A stretch of 64,000 nucleotides of DNA from positions 496,001-560,000 of the forward strand of contig NZ_CWHU01000005.1 in NCBI RefSeq assembly GCF_001182725.1, written 5' to 3'. This DNA is from Anaerococcus jeddahensis (GTDB lineage Bacteria > Bacillota > Clostridia > Tissierellales > Peptoniphilaceae). A program made the position numbers and the translations under genes. Positions 43,782-52,893 of the stretch are shown piece by piece. How positions within the stretch are numbered: the stretch's first letter is position 1; every line of letters begins with the position of its first letter. The notes beneath the pieces are model-generated. The model had not been told where the DNA came from. It saw only the letters and a program-made list of their open reading frames with translations, and did not search any database.

Positions 43782-44519
43782 ATGAAAGATTTTATAGAAG
43801 TATTTTTTAGAAAAAAAGAAGACGGTTTTGTCTTTAATTCATATGGTTCTCTACATCTTTTCTTGTTTTCATTTATGATATTTATGGGATTTTTGATGTA
43901 TAGGTATAGAAAAAATATTAGAGAAAATAAAAAAATTTATAAGATTTTAAGAAATTCTTTTATATTTTTACTAGCTTTTCAACAGCTAAGTTTTTTATTT
44001 TTTCTATCATTTATTAGACATGACACAATCAGCGAGGCCCTTCCTCTTTATACTTGCAGGGTGAGTATTTATAGTGGATTTTTTGCCTTGTTATTTAACA
44101 ATAAAAATTTAAAAATTTTAACTATTTTTTGGGGACTAATTGGTGGTTTAATTGGAATGATTTATCCAGATTTGAGTCCATATTCTTGGCCACATATTAT
44201 GTATGTAAATTTCTTTTTGACCCATTATTTAGTTTTTTGGGTGTCCTTGTTTTTTCTAGTAGTTGATGGGGTGAGACTCAATAGGGGAAATTTGAAATTT
44301 TTATTTATTTTTGTAAATATATTTTTGATAATTACAGAGCTTATTAATTTGAAATTTGGATTAAATTATGCTTACCTATCATATAGTCCAATTTTTACAG
44401 ATCTCTTAAAAAAATTACCAGGATATTTATATTTTATTTTGGCAGGAATCTTATATAATTTTTCGATTATTTTAAATTATTATATTTTTAAAAAATTAAA
44501 TCTAATTGAAGTCAAGTGA
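43782..44519 (+). CDS. YwaF/TIGR02206-family integral membrane protein
   Basis: 245 residues with seven hydrophobic helices. Landmarks are LPLYTCRVSIYSGFFAL in the middle and a WPHIMYVNFFLTHYLVFW stretch with conserved His residues, as in the YwaF/TIGR02206 family. The function is unknown. AGGAG precedes the ATG. It has its own downstream terminator and lies between the beta-lactamase-like pair and the serine dehydratase genes. Confidence 0.8.
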   Translation: MKDFIEVFFRKKEDGFVFNSYGSLHLFLFSFMIFMGFLMYRYRKNIRENKKIYKILRNSFIFLLAFQQLSFLFFLSFIRHDTISEALPLYTCRVSIYSGFFALLFNNKNLKILTIFWGLIGGLIGMIYPDLSPYSWPHIMYVNFFLTHYLVFWVSLFFLVVDGVRLNRGNLKFLFIFVNIFLIITELINLKFGLNYAYLSYSPIFTDLLKKLPGYLYFILAGILYNFSIILNYYIFKKLNLIEVK

Positions 44520-44520
44520 A

Positions 44521-44553
44521 ATTATTTTGAAAAATTTGCAAAATAATTTTTCT
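44521..44553 (+). terminator. Rho-independent terminator
   Basis: ATTATTTTG pairs with CAAAATAAT around AAAAATTTG, then five T. Confidence 0.82.
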
Positions 44554-44649
44554 TGGCTTTTATTTTTTTTATAAAACGAGTAGGATAATAATAAGAAGAA
44601 ATTTATTAAATGCTTTATGCAAAGGTTTTTATTATAAAATGGAGGTTTT

Positions 44650-45315
44650 ATGAAAGAATATGGTGTTTTTGATATAATTGGACCAATTATGATTGGCCCA
44701 TCCTCATCTCACACAGCGGGAGCTGCGAGAATTGGACAAGTTGCTATATCAATTGTTAAAGATGGTTTTACTAGGGTGGATTTTCATCTTCACGGATCTT
44801 TTGCTCAAACTTACAAGGGACACGGAACTGACAAGGCGCTTCTTGCGGGAGTTTTGGGATTTAGGCCAAATGATAAAAGACTTAGAGATTCTTTTAAAAT
44901 AGCAGACGAAAAAGGTCTTGAATATCATTTTATAAAAGATGATTTGGGACCTGTTCATCCAAATACTGCAAAAATTATTTTTTATTATCCAGACGGAACT
45001 ACTTCATCAGTTACCGGATCATCAATCGGTGGAGGAAATATAGAAATTATAGAAATTAACAACGTATCAATTTCTTATAATGGAAAATTCCCAACAATAA
45101 TTTTAAGGTATAGAGAACAAAAGGGTGTAATTTATGAAGTAAGTAAACTTTTGGCAACCAATGATTATAATATTGAAAGTATGAAAACAGTAAAAGCTGA
45201 TGAAGAGGTTACTTTAATTGTAGAATTAAATGAAAAACTTGAAAAAAGTATAATTGAAGAAATTATTAATAATAAAAGATACGATTATGCAAATTATATA
45301 GAAGGGGTTAGATAA
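44650..45315 (+). CDS. sdaAB: L-serine dehydratase, iron-sulfur type, beta subunit
   Basis: 221 residues. The family start DIIGPIMIGPSSSHTAGAAR is present, and SVTGSSIGGGNIEI lies near residue 125. The C-terminal 70 residues form an ACT domain (ILRYREQKGVIYEVSKLLAT). With the alpha subunit it deaminates L-serine to pyruvate and ammonia using a [4Fe-4S] cluster, a main fermentative route in anaerobic cocci. The start codon of sdaAA overlaps its TAA, so the subunits are co-translated. GGAGG precedes the start. Confidence 0.95.
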   Translation: MKEYGVFDIIGPIMIGPSSSHTAGAARIGQVAISIVKDGFTRVDFHLHGSFAQTYKGHGTDKALLAGVLGFRPNDKRLRDSFKIADEKGLEYHFIKDDLGPVHPNTAKIIFYYPDGTTSSVTGSSIGGGNIEIIEINNVSISYNGKFPTIILRYREQKGVIYEVSKLLATNDYNIESMKTVKADEEVTLIVELNEKLEKSIIEEIINNKRYDYANYIEGVR

Positions 45316-46214
45316 TGTTTAGAAAAGCAGGAGAAGTTATAGAAGAATGTGAAAGAAGAGGTCTTCACATAAAAGATTTAGTTCTTGAAGAAGAATTAAA
45401 ATCATCGCAAATTAATAAGGATGATATTTTATTTAATTTGACTGAAATGTTTAAGGTAATGGAAGAATCTGCAACAGGAAATTTAAATCATGAAACAAAA
45501 ACTGCCATGGGAATGATTGATGGATTTGCCAAAAAAATGAATGCTTATTCTAAAGAAGGAAAATCTATTACAGGTTCTTTTGTTACAGAAGCTATGGCTA
45601 TGGCTTTTTCAACTCTTGAAATTAGTGCAGCCATGGGAGAAATTGTTGCAAGTCCTACCGCAGGATCTTCTGGAATTTTGCCAGCAATTTTATATTCTCT
45701 CAAAAAAAGAGAGGGATTTTCAGATGAAAAAATGGTTGATGCTATGCTTACTGCAATTGGAATTGGAAAAATAATTGGATATTATGGATCTTTTGCAGGA
45801 GCTGAGGGCGGATGTCAAGCTGAAACTGGATCGGGAGCGGCTATGGGAGCTGCTGCAGCATGTTTTCTTTATGATCAAAGCCCAGAAGTTTGTTTTCATG
45901 CAGCAAGTTTTGCTTTCTTACATGTTTTAGGATTAGTTTGTGATCCAATTGCAGGACTTGTAGAATATCCTTGTACATTTAGAAATGCATCGGGAGTTGT
46001 AAATGCCTTTATATCTGCAGATATGGCTATGGCTGGAATCACAAGTATTGTTCCATTTGATGAAGTTTGTAAGGCAGCTGGAGAAGTTGGAGCAACTTTA
46101 CCAGAAGCTTTAAGGGAAACAGGAATTGGTGGAATAGCAGGAACAGAAACTGGAAGAAAAATAAGAAAGAAATTTTTCGCTCTTGGAAATGATGCTACAA
46201 AAGAAAATAAATAG
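45315..46214 (+). CDS. sdaAA: L-serine dehydratase, iron-sulfur type, alpha subunit
   Basis: 299 residues. Cys ligands for the catalytic cluster appear in GAEGGCQAETGSGAAMGAAA, in GLVCDPIAGLVEYPC and in the EVCKAAGEV region. SPTAGSSGILPA is the substrate-phosphate-like loop. It overlaps sdaAB by one base. The terminator after it has been duplicated by element C. Confidence 0.95.
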   Translation: MFRKAGEVIEECERRGLHIKDLVLEEELKSSQINKDDILFNLTEMFKVMEESATGNLNHETKTAMGMIDGFAKKMNAYSKEGKSITGSFVTEAMAMAFSTLEISAAMGEIVASPTAGSSGILPAILYSLKKREGFSDEKMVDAMLTAIGIGKIIGYYGSFAGAEGGCQAETGSGAAMGAAAACFLYDQSPEVCFHAASFAFLHVLGLVCDPIAGLVEYPCTFRNASGVVNAFISADMAMAGITSIVPFDEVCKAAGEVGATLPEALRETGIGGIAGTETGRKIRKKFFALGNDATKENK

Positions 46215-46222
46215 TTTTTTAA

Positions 46223-46240
46223 AGTAGGCTTTTGCCTACT
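46223..46240 (+). terminator. Terminator hairpin of sdaAA, left copy beside element C
   Basis: AGTAGGC and GCCTACT around TTTT. The same hairpin, now with its T run, recurs at 46504-46529; a fragment AAGTAGG also lies at 46410-46416. Confidence 0.75.
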
Positions 46241-46502
46241 CAGAGCGTAGACAAGGTATGAATTTAGATAATATTTTATTTTGAAATAAAAATAAGCTAA
46301 GTACCATCTCGACTAAGTGAGTGAAACGAACGCATGGAGAGATCTCATGAGATTTCTCGACTCACTACGTTCGCTCGAAATGGGTGAAAATTTAGTTTGT
46401 CAACAGTCTAAGTAGGAAACGAACGCATGGAGAGATCTCATGAGATTTCTCGACTCACTACGTTCGCTCGAAATGGGTGAAAATTTAGTTTGTCAACAGT
46501 CT
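46241..46502. repeat. MITE-like terminator-associated element, copy C, with a partial tandem duplication
   Basis: The left end CAGAGCGTAGACAAGG starts right after the terminator stem. The element first ends at about 46409 (GTTTGTCAACAGTCT). Then about 86 bases, from AAACGAACGCATGG to the right end, are repeated (46417-46502). CTCGAAATGGG, the IS110 target, is present twice (46374-46384 and 46467-46477), both unoccupied. Confidence 0.82.
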
Positions 46503-46503
46503 A

Positions 46504-46529
46504 AGTAGGCTTTTGCCTACTTTTTTTTA
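46504..46529 (+). terminator. Terminator hairpin, right copy beside element C
   Basis: AGTAGGC, TTTT, GCCTACT then eight T. This copy is the functional-looking terminator after the element. Confidence 0.82.
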
Positions 46530-46568
46530 TTTTAATTTTTGGGTATAAATCTTTTGAGAGGAGTTTTT

Positions 46569-47255
46569 ATGAAAATTAATTTTATTAGAGCTTTTGAAGA
46601 TAATTATATTTGGACAATTGAAAAGGGAGAAGATGTAATTTTAATTGATCCGGGCGAGGCTAGACCTTGTTTTAAATATTTGAAAGATAAAAATTTATAT
46701 GCTATTTTTTTGACTCATAAGCACATGGACCATGTTGGTGGAGTAAAAGAATTGAAGGAAAAATTTAAAGAAGCAATAGTTTATGGACCAAGTGAAACTG
46801 AAAATTTAAATGATAAAACTTTAAAAGATGAAGATGAGTTTGAAATTTTTGGATATAAGATTAAAGTTTTAAAAACAAATGGCCATACTGAAGAGCATAT
46901 TTCATATTTGGTTGAAAATAATTTATTTTGTGGGGATACAATTTTTTCTTCTGGATGCGGTAGGGTATTTACAGGTGATTACCAAAGTTCTTTTGAATCC
47001 GTTCAAAAGATTAAAAATTTGGATAAGAATACTTTGATTTATCCAGCCCACGAATATACAATTGATTGCTTAAAATCTTCAAAAAGAATTATTAAGGATA
47101 AAATAATGGATGATGCAATAATTGAAGCCAAGGAAAAAATTTCAAAGGGCCTTCCTAGCCTTCCAACAAGTGTTGAAAAAGAATTATTGATTAATCCATT
47201 TTTTATGGCAAAAGATTTGGACGAGTTTAAAGAATTTATTAAAATTAAAAATTGA
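46569..47255 (+). CDS. MBL-fold hydrolase, glyoxalase II-like
   Basis: 228 residues from ATG 46569 with GAGAGGAG upstream; an in-frame ATG-like start at 46539 has no ribosome site. The zinc motif is LTHKHMDHVGG. Further ligands lie in TNGHTEEHISY, LFCGDTIFSSGCGRVF and IYPAHEYT. The spacing, including the CGR-F segment, follows hydroxyacylglutathione hydrolase (GloB), which splits lactoylglutathione-type thioesters. Anaerobic cocci may use a different thiol. The promoter for the next gene starts inside its last codons. Confidence 0.83.
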   Translation: MKINFIRAFEDNYIWTIEKGEDVILIDPGEARPCFKYLKDKNLYAIFLTHKHMDHVGGVKELKEKFKEAIVYGPSETENLNDKTLKDEDEFEIFGYKIKVLKTNGHTEEHISYLVENNLFCGDTIFSSGCGRVFTGDYQSSFESVQKIKNLDKNTLIYPAHEYTIDCLKSSKRIIKDKIMDDAIIEAKEKISKGLPSLPTSVEKELLINPFFMAKDLDEFKEFIKIKN

Positions 47256-47280
47256 CTAAAAATATAAAAAAATTTATAAT
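47252..47280 (+). promoter_or_regulatory. Promoter for the fluoride riboswitch transcript
   Basis: TTGACT (47252-47257), 17 bases, TATAAT (47275-47280). The -35 box overlaps the stop codon of the MBL-fold gene. Confidence 0.8.
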
Positions 47281-47284
47281 ACTT

Positions 47285-47355
47285 AAAGGGAATGAAGTTC
47301 TCCCTTAGATTTTTTTCTAAAACCGCGTTTATGCTGATGACTTCTGTTACTATTA
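47285..47355 (+). promoter_or_regulatory. Fluoride riboswitch (crcB motif)
   Basis: The aptamer landmarks are in order: AAAGGGAATGAAGTTCTCCC, AAACCGC, and TGCTGATGACTTCTGTTAC. The first stem GGGA/TCCC and the pseudoknot-forming segments fit the crcB consensus (GATGG-GTTC-CC, AACCGCC, CTGATGACTCCTAC). Downstream, GGGGACA and TGTCCC form a second hairpin at 47356-47385, immediately before the AGGAGG, as the probable expression platform. Confidence 0.85.
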
Positions 47356-47398
47356 GGGGACAGATTTCATCAGTTTTTTTGTCCCAAAAGGAGGAATT

Positions 47399-48589
47399 AT
47401 GTTAATATCACTTGGTTTAATTATTATTTTTGGACTTATATTTGGATTTTTTTGTCAAAAATTAAAAATACCTGCTTTGATAGGTATGCTTTTTACGGGA
47501 ATTATTTTGGGACCTCACGTTCTAAATTTACTTGATTCAAAAACACTTGGCATTTCAGCAGAGCTTAGGCAAATTGCTTTGATTATTATTTTAATTAAGG
47601 CTGGACTTTCTTTAGATATTTCTGATTTGAAAAAAGCTGGTAAATCTGCCATACTTTTATCATTTTTGCCAGCAAGTTTTGAAATATTAGCTTATTTTAT
47701 TTTTGCAAGAATTTTTTTCAAAATCAGAGCAATTGATGCACTTTTGATGGGTTCAGTTCTTGCAGCAGTATCGCCAGCAGTTGTAGTTCCTAGGATGGTA
47801 AAATTAATCGAAGAAAAAAGAGGAGTAAATAAATCAATACCTCAAATGATTCTTGCAGGCTCATCTTGTGATGATATTTTTGTTCTTGTTTTATTTTCAT
47901 CATTTTTGTCAATGGCAAAGGGGGAAGATGTAAGTTTAATTTCCCTTTTTAATGTACCAATTTCTATAATTTTGGGAATTTTATTTGGCTCTATTATTGG
48001 CTTTATTTTATACCTTGTTTTTGAATATTTTTATAAAAAAGACGATATGATTAGAAATTCTACAAAAGTTATTATAATTCTTGCACTTTCATTTTTATTA
48101 GTCGCAATGGAAAGTCTATTAAAATCAAAAATTGCCTTTTCTGGACTTTTGGCAGTTATTGCTATGAGTTGCGTATTTAAAATCAAGGCAGATGATGAAG
48201 TTTCTTTAAGACTTTCTGAAAAATTTGGGAAATTATGGATTTTTGCTGAGATTTTATTGTTTGTTTTGGTTGGGGCAGAGGTAAATATCTCATATATAAC
48301 AAAACTTGGATTTTTATCAGTAATAATGGTGTTTTTGGCATTGATTATAAGATCATGTGGAACTTTAATTTCAATTGCAGGGTCAAACTTAAATAAAAAA
48401 GAAAAATTATTTACAGTTTTTTCTTACATGCCAAAGGCAACAGTCCAAGCAGCTATAGGAGCTGTTCCTCTTGCAAATGGACTTTCTAGTGGGGATATAA
48501 TTTTATCAATGGCAGTTTTGGGGATTTTATTAACAGCCCCAATTGGAGCTATTTTTATTGACAATTTCTACAAAAAATTACTTGATTAA
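47399..48589 (+). CDS. Cation:proton antiporter (CPA1 family), fluoride-responsive
   Basis: 396 residues, twelve or so helices. The N-terminal LIIIFGLIFGFFCQKLKIPA and the ion-site region GSVLAAVSPAVVVPRMVKLI are typical of NhaP/CPA1 antiporters, here with a neutral SP instead of the DD pair. The fluoride riboswitch in its leader indicates a role in fluoride stress; antiporters of this type are known members of the crcB regulon. AGGAGG precedes ATG 47399. Confidence 0.87.
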   Translation: MLISLGLIIIFGLIFGFFCQKLKIPALIGMLFTGIILGPHVLNLLDSKTLGISAELRQIALIIILIKAGLSLDISDLKKAGKSAILLSFLPASFEILAYFIFARIFFKIRAIDALLMGSVLAAVSPAVVVPRMVKLIEEKRGVNKSIPQMILAGSSCDDIFVLVLFSSFLSMAKGEDVSLISLFNVPISIILGILFGSIIGFILYLVFEYFYKKDDMIRNSTKVIIILALSFLLVAMESLLKSKIAFSGLLAVIAMSCVFKIKADDEVSLRLSEKFGKLWIFAEILLFVLVGAEVNISYITKLGFLSVIMVFLALIIRSCGTLISIAGSNLNKKEKLFTVFSYMPKATVQAAIGAVPLANGLSSGDIILSMAVLGILLTAPIGAIFIDNFYKKLLD

Positions 48590-48610
48590 TTTTTTTAAAA
48601 AGGAGCTTTT

Positions 48611-49522
48611 ATGACTTTACAACAATTAAAATATCTTATTGCTATTGTAGAAGAAGGTTCAATTTCTAAAGCAAGTAAGGCTTTGCTTGTAAGCCAACCC
48701 TCCTTATCTAAGTCGATTTTTGATTTGGAAAAAGAAATGGGCATTAAAATATTTACTATAACAAACAGGGGAGTCAAATTAACTGAAGAAGGGGAAATTT
48801 TTCTAGCATATTCAAGATCTGTAGTTGAACAAGCAGATTTTTTGGAAAATAATTACAAAAAAAAGGAAGTTACTAAAAGAGTTTTTTCAATTTCAAGTCA
48901 ACATTACGCCTTTGTTGTCAATGCTTTTGTTATGCTTGTAAAAGAATATGGGGAAAATAAATATGAATTTTCATTGAGAGAGACTACAACTTCTCAAATT
49001 ATTGAAGATGTAAAGTCTTTGAGAAGTCAAATTGGTATAATCTATCTTTCAAATTTTAATAGAAATATAATTTTGGGAATTTTGGAAAGAGAAGATTTGG
49101 AATTTCATTCTATTTTTAAGGCTAAACCTCATATTTTCATAAGTAAAGACAATCCACTTGCAAAAAAAGATAATATAAGTCTTGAAGATTTAAAATCATA
49201 TCCAAGATTATTGTATGAACAAGATAAAAATAATTCTTTTTATTTTGCAGAAGAATTATTCCCAACAGAATATAGTCCAAAAAATATTGTAGTAACTGAC
49301 AGGGCTTCAATTTTTAATTTGATGATTGGCCTTAACGGCTACACCATAACATCAGGAGTTTTATCAAAAGATTTAAATGGTACTGGAATTATTGCAAAAA
49401 AATTAGATGCTGATGAAGAAATGGATATTGGTTATATTTCTTTAAAAAATAGGCCGATTGATTTTATTAGCAAATCCTATATAAAATATTTAAAAGAATA
49501 TATTGAAAATTTCTCAAAATAA
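48611..49522 (+). CDS. LysR-family transcriptional regulator
   Basis: 303 residues with AAGGAG upstream. The N-terminal winged helix is classical (LQQLKYLIAIVEEGSISKAS, then KALLVSQPSLSKSIFDLEKE). The effector domain follows from residue 90. It lies 21 bases after the antiporter and 130 before metE on the same strand. LysR proteins next to metE often activate methionine genes, so control of metE-metF is plausible but not shown. Confidence 0.9.
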   Translation: MTLQQLKYLIAIVEEGSISKASKALLVSQPSLSKSIFDLEKEMGIKIFTITNRGVKLTEEGEIFLAYSRSVVEQADFLENNYKKKEVTKRVFSISSQHYAFVVNAFVMLVKEYGENKYEFSLRETTTSQIIEDVKSLRSQIGIIYLSNFNRNIILGILEREDLEFHSIFKAKPHIFISKDNPLAKKDNISLEDLKSYPRLLYEQDKNNSFYFAEELFPTEYSPKNIVVTDRASIFNLMIGLNGYTITSGVLSKDLNGTGIIAKKLDADEEMDIGYISLKNRPIDFISKSYIKYLKEYIENFSK

Positions 49523-49574
49523 GTGGTATAGAAAAAATCTATATCCAATAATAGAAAATAAGTATTAACACTAA

Positions 49575-49632
49575 TAAGCCATATTGCTTTATACTGTACG
49601 AAAGAATAAAAAAAGCAATGGCTTATTTTTTT
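49575..49632 (+). terminator. Hairpin with T run between the LysR gene and metE
   Basis: TAAGCCATATTGCTTT pairs with AAAGCAATGGCTTA (one bulged A), followed by eight T. It ends 20 bases before the metE start. It may just terminate the LysR transcript, or act as an attenuator if a promoter lies within 49523-49570. Confidence 0.75.
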
Positions 49633-49652
49633 AAGCTTAAAAGGAGATAGAA

Positions 49653-51920
49653 ATGAAAACAGCTATTATTGGATTTCCAAGAATTGGAGAAAATAGAGAA
49701 TTAAAATTTGCTACAGAAAAATATTTTAAAGATGAAATAAAATTTTCTGAGCTTGAAAGTGTTGCAAAAGAAATTAGAAAAAATGCTTGGCAAAAACAAA
49801 AAAAATTAGATTACATAGTATCAAACGATTTTTCTTATTATGATTTATTTTTAGATACAGCTTTTACCTTTAATGTTATAGCTAAAAGGTATAGAAAATT
49901 AAATTTATCTGATATCGATACATATTTTGCAATGGCTAGAGGCTATCAAAAAAATGGTCTTGATGTAAAGGCCCTTTCAATGAAAAAATGGTTTAACACA
50001 AATTATCACTACATGGTTGCAGAAATTGAAGATGATACTGAAATAAAATTAAATTCAACAAAAGCCTTTGACCAATATAAAGAAGCAAAAGAGTTAGGTT
50101 TTGAAACAAAATCAACGATTATTGGTATTTTTACATTTTTGAAATTATTAGATTATAAGGGAGAAAAAAATATAAATGATTTTAAAGATGATTTTATTAA
50201 TGTTTATATTTCTTATATTGAAAAATTCCAAGAACTTGGTCTTAAAACTCTTCAATTTGAAGAACCTTACCTAGTTTATGATTTAAGCAAAGAGGATATT
50301 GACTTATTTGTAGAAGCTTATAAAAAAATATTAGCTAAAAAAGGCTCTATTAAAATAATACTTCAAACATATTTTGGAGATGTTAGAGATATTTATAAAG
50401 ATTTGCAAAATCTAGATTTTGATGGTATTGGTCTTGATTTTATAGAAGGAAGAAAAACTTTAGACCTAATTGAAAAATATGGATTTAATAAAGATAAAAC
50501 TTTATTTGCAGGACTTATAAATGGAAAAAATATCTGGAAAAATTCATATGAAAAAACTTTAGCTATAATTGAAAAATTAAAGGAAAAAGAAATAGATTTT
50601 GTAATCCAAGCTTCATCTTCTTTAATTCACGTTCCTTATAGTGTAGATTTTGAAGACGAATTGGATGAAAAATATAAAAAACATTTTGCCTTTGCCTATG
50701 AAAAGCTAGAAGAATTAAATGATTTGAAAAAATTAGTTGATTTAGATTATAAATTTGATAAAAATTTCATCGAAAATAAAAAACTTTTTGATGATAGAAA
50801 AAATCTTTGTGATAGGGAAGTGAAAGATAGGATAGAAAATTTAAAAGATTCAGATTTTGTAAGAAGAGATTCTTTTGAAAAAAGAGAGGAAATTCAAAAA
50901 GAAGAATTAAATCTTCCATTATTCCCAACAACAACTATTGGATCTTTCCCACAAACTATAGATGTAAAAAGAAATAGAAAAAAATATAAAAATGGTCAAA
51001 TATCAAAAGAAGAGTACGAAGAATTTAATTACAAAAAAATTGAAGAATGTATAAGGCTACAAGAAGATTTGGGACTTGATGTATTGGTTCATGGTGAATT
51101 TGAAAGAAATGACATGGTAGAATATTTTGGTGAACATTTATCAGGTTATTTGTTTACAAAAAAAGCTTGGGTTCAATCTTATGGTACAAGATGTGTAAAA
51201 CCACCAATTATTTGGTCTGATATAAAAAGAGAAGAAAAAATCACTGTAAAATGGTCATCATATGCAAAATCTTTGACAAAAAAACCAATCAAGGGAATGC
51301 TTACTGGCCCTGTTACAATTTTAAATTGGTCTTTTCCAAGAGAAGATATATCTGTAAAAGAATCAACTTATCAAATAGCTCTTGCCATTAGAGATGAAGT
51401 TTTAGATTTAGAAAAAGCTGGAATAAATATTATCCAAATTGATGAAGCAGCTCTTAGGGAAAAATTGCCATTAAGAAAATCAGATTGGTTTAGCCAATAT
51501 CTTGATTGGGCAATTCCTGCATTTAGATTAGTACATTCTGATTGTAAGGCTACAACCCAAATCCATACACATATGTGCTATTCTGAATTTACAGATATAA
51601 TAAAATCTATTGATCAAATGGATGCAGATGTAATTAGTTTTGAAGCTTCAAGATCAAATCTAAAAATTCTTGATTCATTAAAAGAAAATAATTTTAAAAC
51701 ACAAGTTGGACCAGGTGTTTATGATATTCATTCACCAAGAGTACCTTCAGTTGAAGAAATTAAAAATACTTTAAGAAAAATTCTTGAAAAAGTTGATGCG
51801 AAAAAACTTTGGGTAAATCCAGATTGTGGACTAAAAACCAGGGGTGAAGAAGAAACAGTAAAGGCTCTTAAAAATTTAGTAAGGGCAAGTTTGGAGCTTA
51901 GAGATGAATATAGGAAGTAG
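49653..51920 (+). CDS. metE: Cobalamin-independent methionine synthase
   Basis: 755 residues, full length. The N-terminal domain (about 1-350) starts TAIIGFPRIGENRELKFATE. The catalytic C-terminal barrel has FPTTTIGSFPQT, the Zn ligands in THMCYSEF (His, Cys), the Glu in VISFEASRS and the Cys in WVNPDCGLKTRG. It transfers the methyl group of 5-methyltetrahydrofolate to homocysteine. It overlaps metF by 17 bases, so the methyl donor and acceptor enzymes are made together. Confidence 0.95.
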   Translation: MKTAIIGFPRIGENRELKFATEKYFKDEIKFSELESVAKEIRKNAWQKQKKLDYIVSNDFSYYDLFLDTAFTFNVIAKRYRKLNLSDIDTYFAMARGYQKNGLDVKALSMKKWFNTNYHYMVAEIEDDTEIKLNSTKAFDQYKEAKELGFETKSTIIGIFTFLKLLDYKGEKNINDFKDDFINVYISYIEKFQELGLKTLQFEEPYLVYDLSKEDIDLFVEAYKKILAKKGSIKIILQTYFGDVRDIYKDLQNLDFDGIGLDFIEGRKTLDLIEKYGFNKDKTLFAGLINGKNIWKNSYEKTLAIIEKLKEKEIDFVIQASSSLIHVPYSVDFEDELDEKYKKHFAFAYEKLEELNDLKKLVDLDYKFDKNFIENKKLFDDRKNLCDREVKDRIENLKDSDFVRRDSFEKREEIQKEELNLPLFPTTTIGSFPQTIDVKRNRKKYKNGQISKEEYEEFNYKKIEECIRLQEDLGLDVLVHGEFERNDMVEYFGEHLSGYLFTKKAWVQSYGTRCVKPPIIWSDIKREEKITVKWSSYAKSLTKKPIKGMLTGPVTILNWSFPREDISVKESTYQIALAIRDEVLDLEKAGINIIQIDEAALREKLPLRKSDWFSQYLDWAIPAFRLVHSDCKATTQIHTHMCYSEFTDIIKSIDQMDADVISFEASRSNLKILDSLKENNFKTQVGPGVYDIHSPRVPSVEEIKNTLRKILEKVDAKKLWVNPDCGLKTRGEEETVKALKNLVRASLELRDEYRK

Positions 51921-52755
51921 AAATTGTGTTTTAAGTTTTGAAGTTTTTCCACCAAGAAAGAATTTGCCCATAGAAACAATTTATAACACCATCGATAGAT
52001 TAATAGATTTAAAACCAGAATCTATATCTGTAACTTATGGAGCTGCAGGAAATGATACTAGCAAAAGAACTTTTGATATAGCTGGTGAAATAAAAAAACA
52101 AGGTGTAGAATCGGTAGCTCATTTAATATCAATTGGTTTAAGTGAAGGAGATCTTACAAAAAAATTAAATATTCTAAAAGAAAAAAATGTAAATAAAATA
52201 TTGGCTTTAAGAGGAGACATACCAGAATTTTCTTATAAAAAAGGAGATTATGAACATGCCTCAGATCTAATAAGGGCTATAAAAGAAAAGGGAGATTTTT
52301 ACGTCATGGCTGCAGCTTATCCAGAAGGTCATATTGACAGTTTAAATCTTGTAGAAGATATAAAAAATTTAAGAAAAAAAGTTGATGCAGGTTGTGATAG
52401 TCTTGTAACTCAATTATTTTTTGACAATGAAGATTTTTATAGGTTTAGAGACATGTGTGATTTAGCTGGAATTAATGTGCCAATACAAGCTGGTATTATG
52501 CCGGTTATAAATAAAAAACAAATAGAAAAAATGATAAGTTTAAATGGTATAAAACTTCCAAAAAAATTCTTAAAAATCATGAAAAAATATGAAAATGATA
52601 AAACTGCCATGAGAGATTGTGGAATTGCCTATGCAGTAGACCAAATAGTTGATTTAATTTCATCAGGAGTTGATGGAATTCACTTGTATACAATGAACAA
52701 TCCATATATAGCAGAAAAAATATATGAATCTATTAAAAATTTAATAAAAATATAA
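51904..52755 (+). CDS. metF: 5,10-methylenetetrahydrofolate reductase
   Basis: 283 residues. The N-terminal SFEVFPPRKNLP holds the catalytic Glu. The FAD/folate barrel landmarks are ESISVTYGAAG, ILALRGDIPE and DSLVTQLFFDNEDFYRF. The C-terminal segment GVDGIHLYTMNNP is typical of MetF. It supplies 5-methyltetrahydrofolate for MetE. GGAGC precedes the start inside metE. Confidence 0.94.
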   Translation: MNIGSRNCVLSFEVFPPRKNLPIETIYNTIDRLIDLKPESISVTYGAAGNDTSKRTFDIAGEIKKQGVESVAHLISIGLSEGDLTKKLNILKEKNVNKILALRGDIPEFSYKKGDYEHASDLIRAIKEKGDFYVMAAAYPEGHIDSLNLVEDIKNLRKKVDAGCDSLVTQLFFDNEDFYRFRDMCDLAGINVPIQAGIMPVINKKQIEKMISLNGIKLPKKFLKIMKKYENDKTAMRDCGIAYAVDQIVDLISSGVDGIHLYTMNNPYIAEKIYESIKNLIKI

Positions 52756-52762
52756 AATAATT

Positions 52763-52811
52763 AGAAATTGTTGCAGAAAAATATAAAATTTGCAACAGTT
52801 TCTTTTTTTTT
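52763..52811 (+). terminator. Rho-independent terminator of metE-metF
   Basis: AGAAATTGTTGCA pairs with TGCAACAGTTTCT (one mismatch), then eight T. Confidence 0.87.
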
Positions 52812-52893
52812 AATTTATAAACTTATATAAAATTGATAAAAATTTTTTTTCTTTATATAATAAGACTAGTTTTAATAGAAGGTGAATAAAAAA

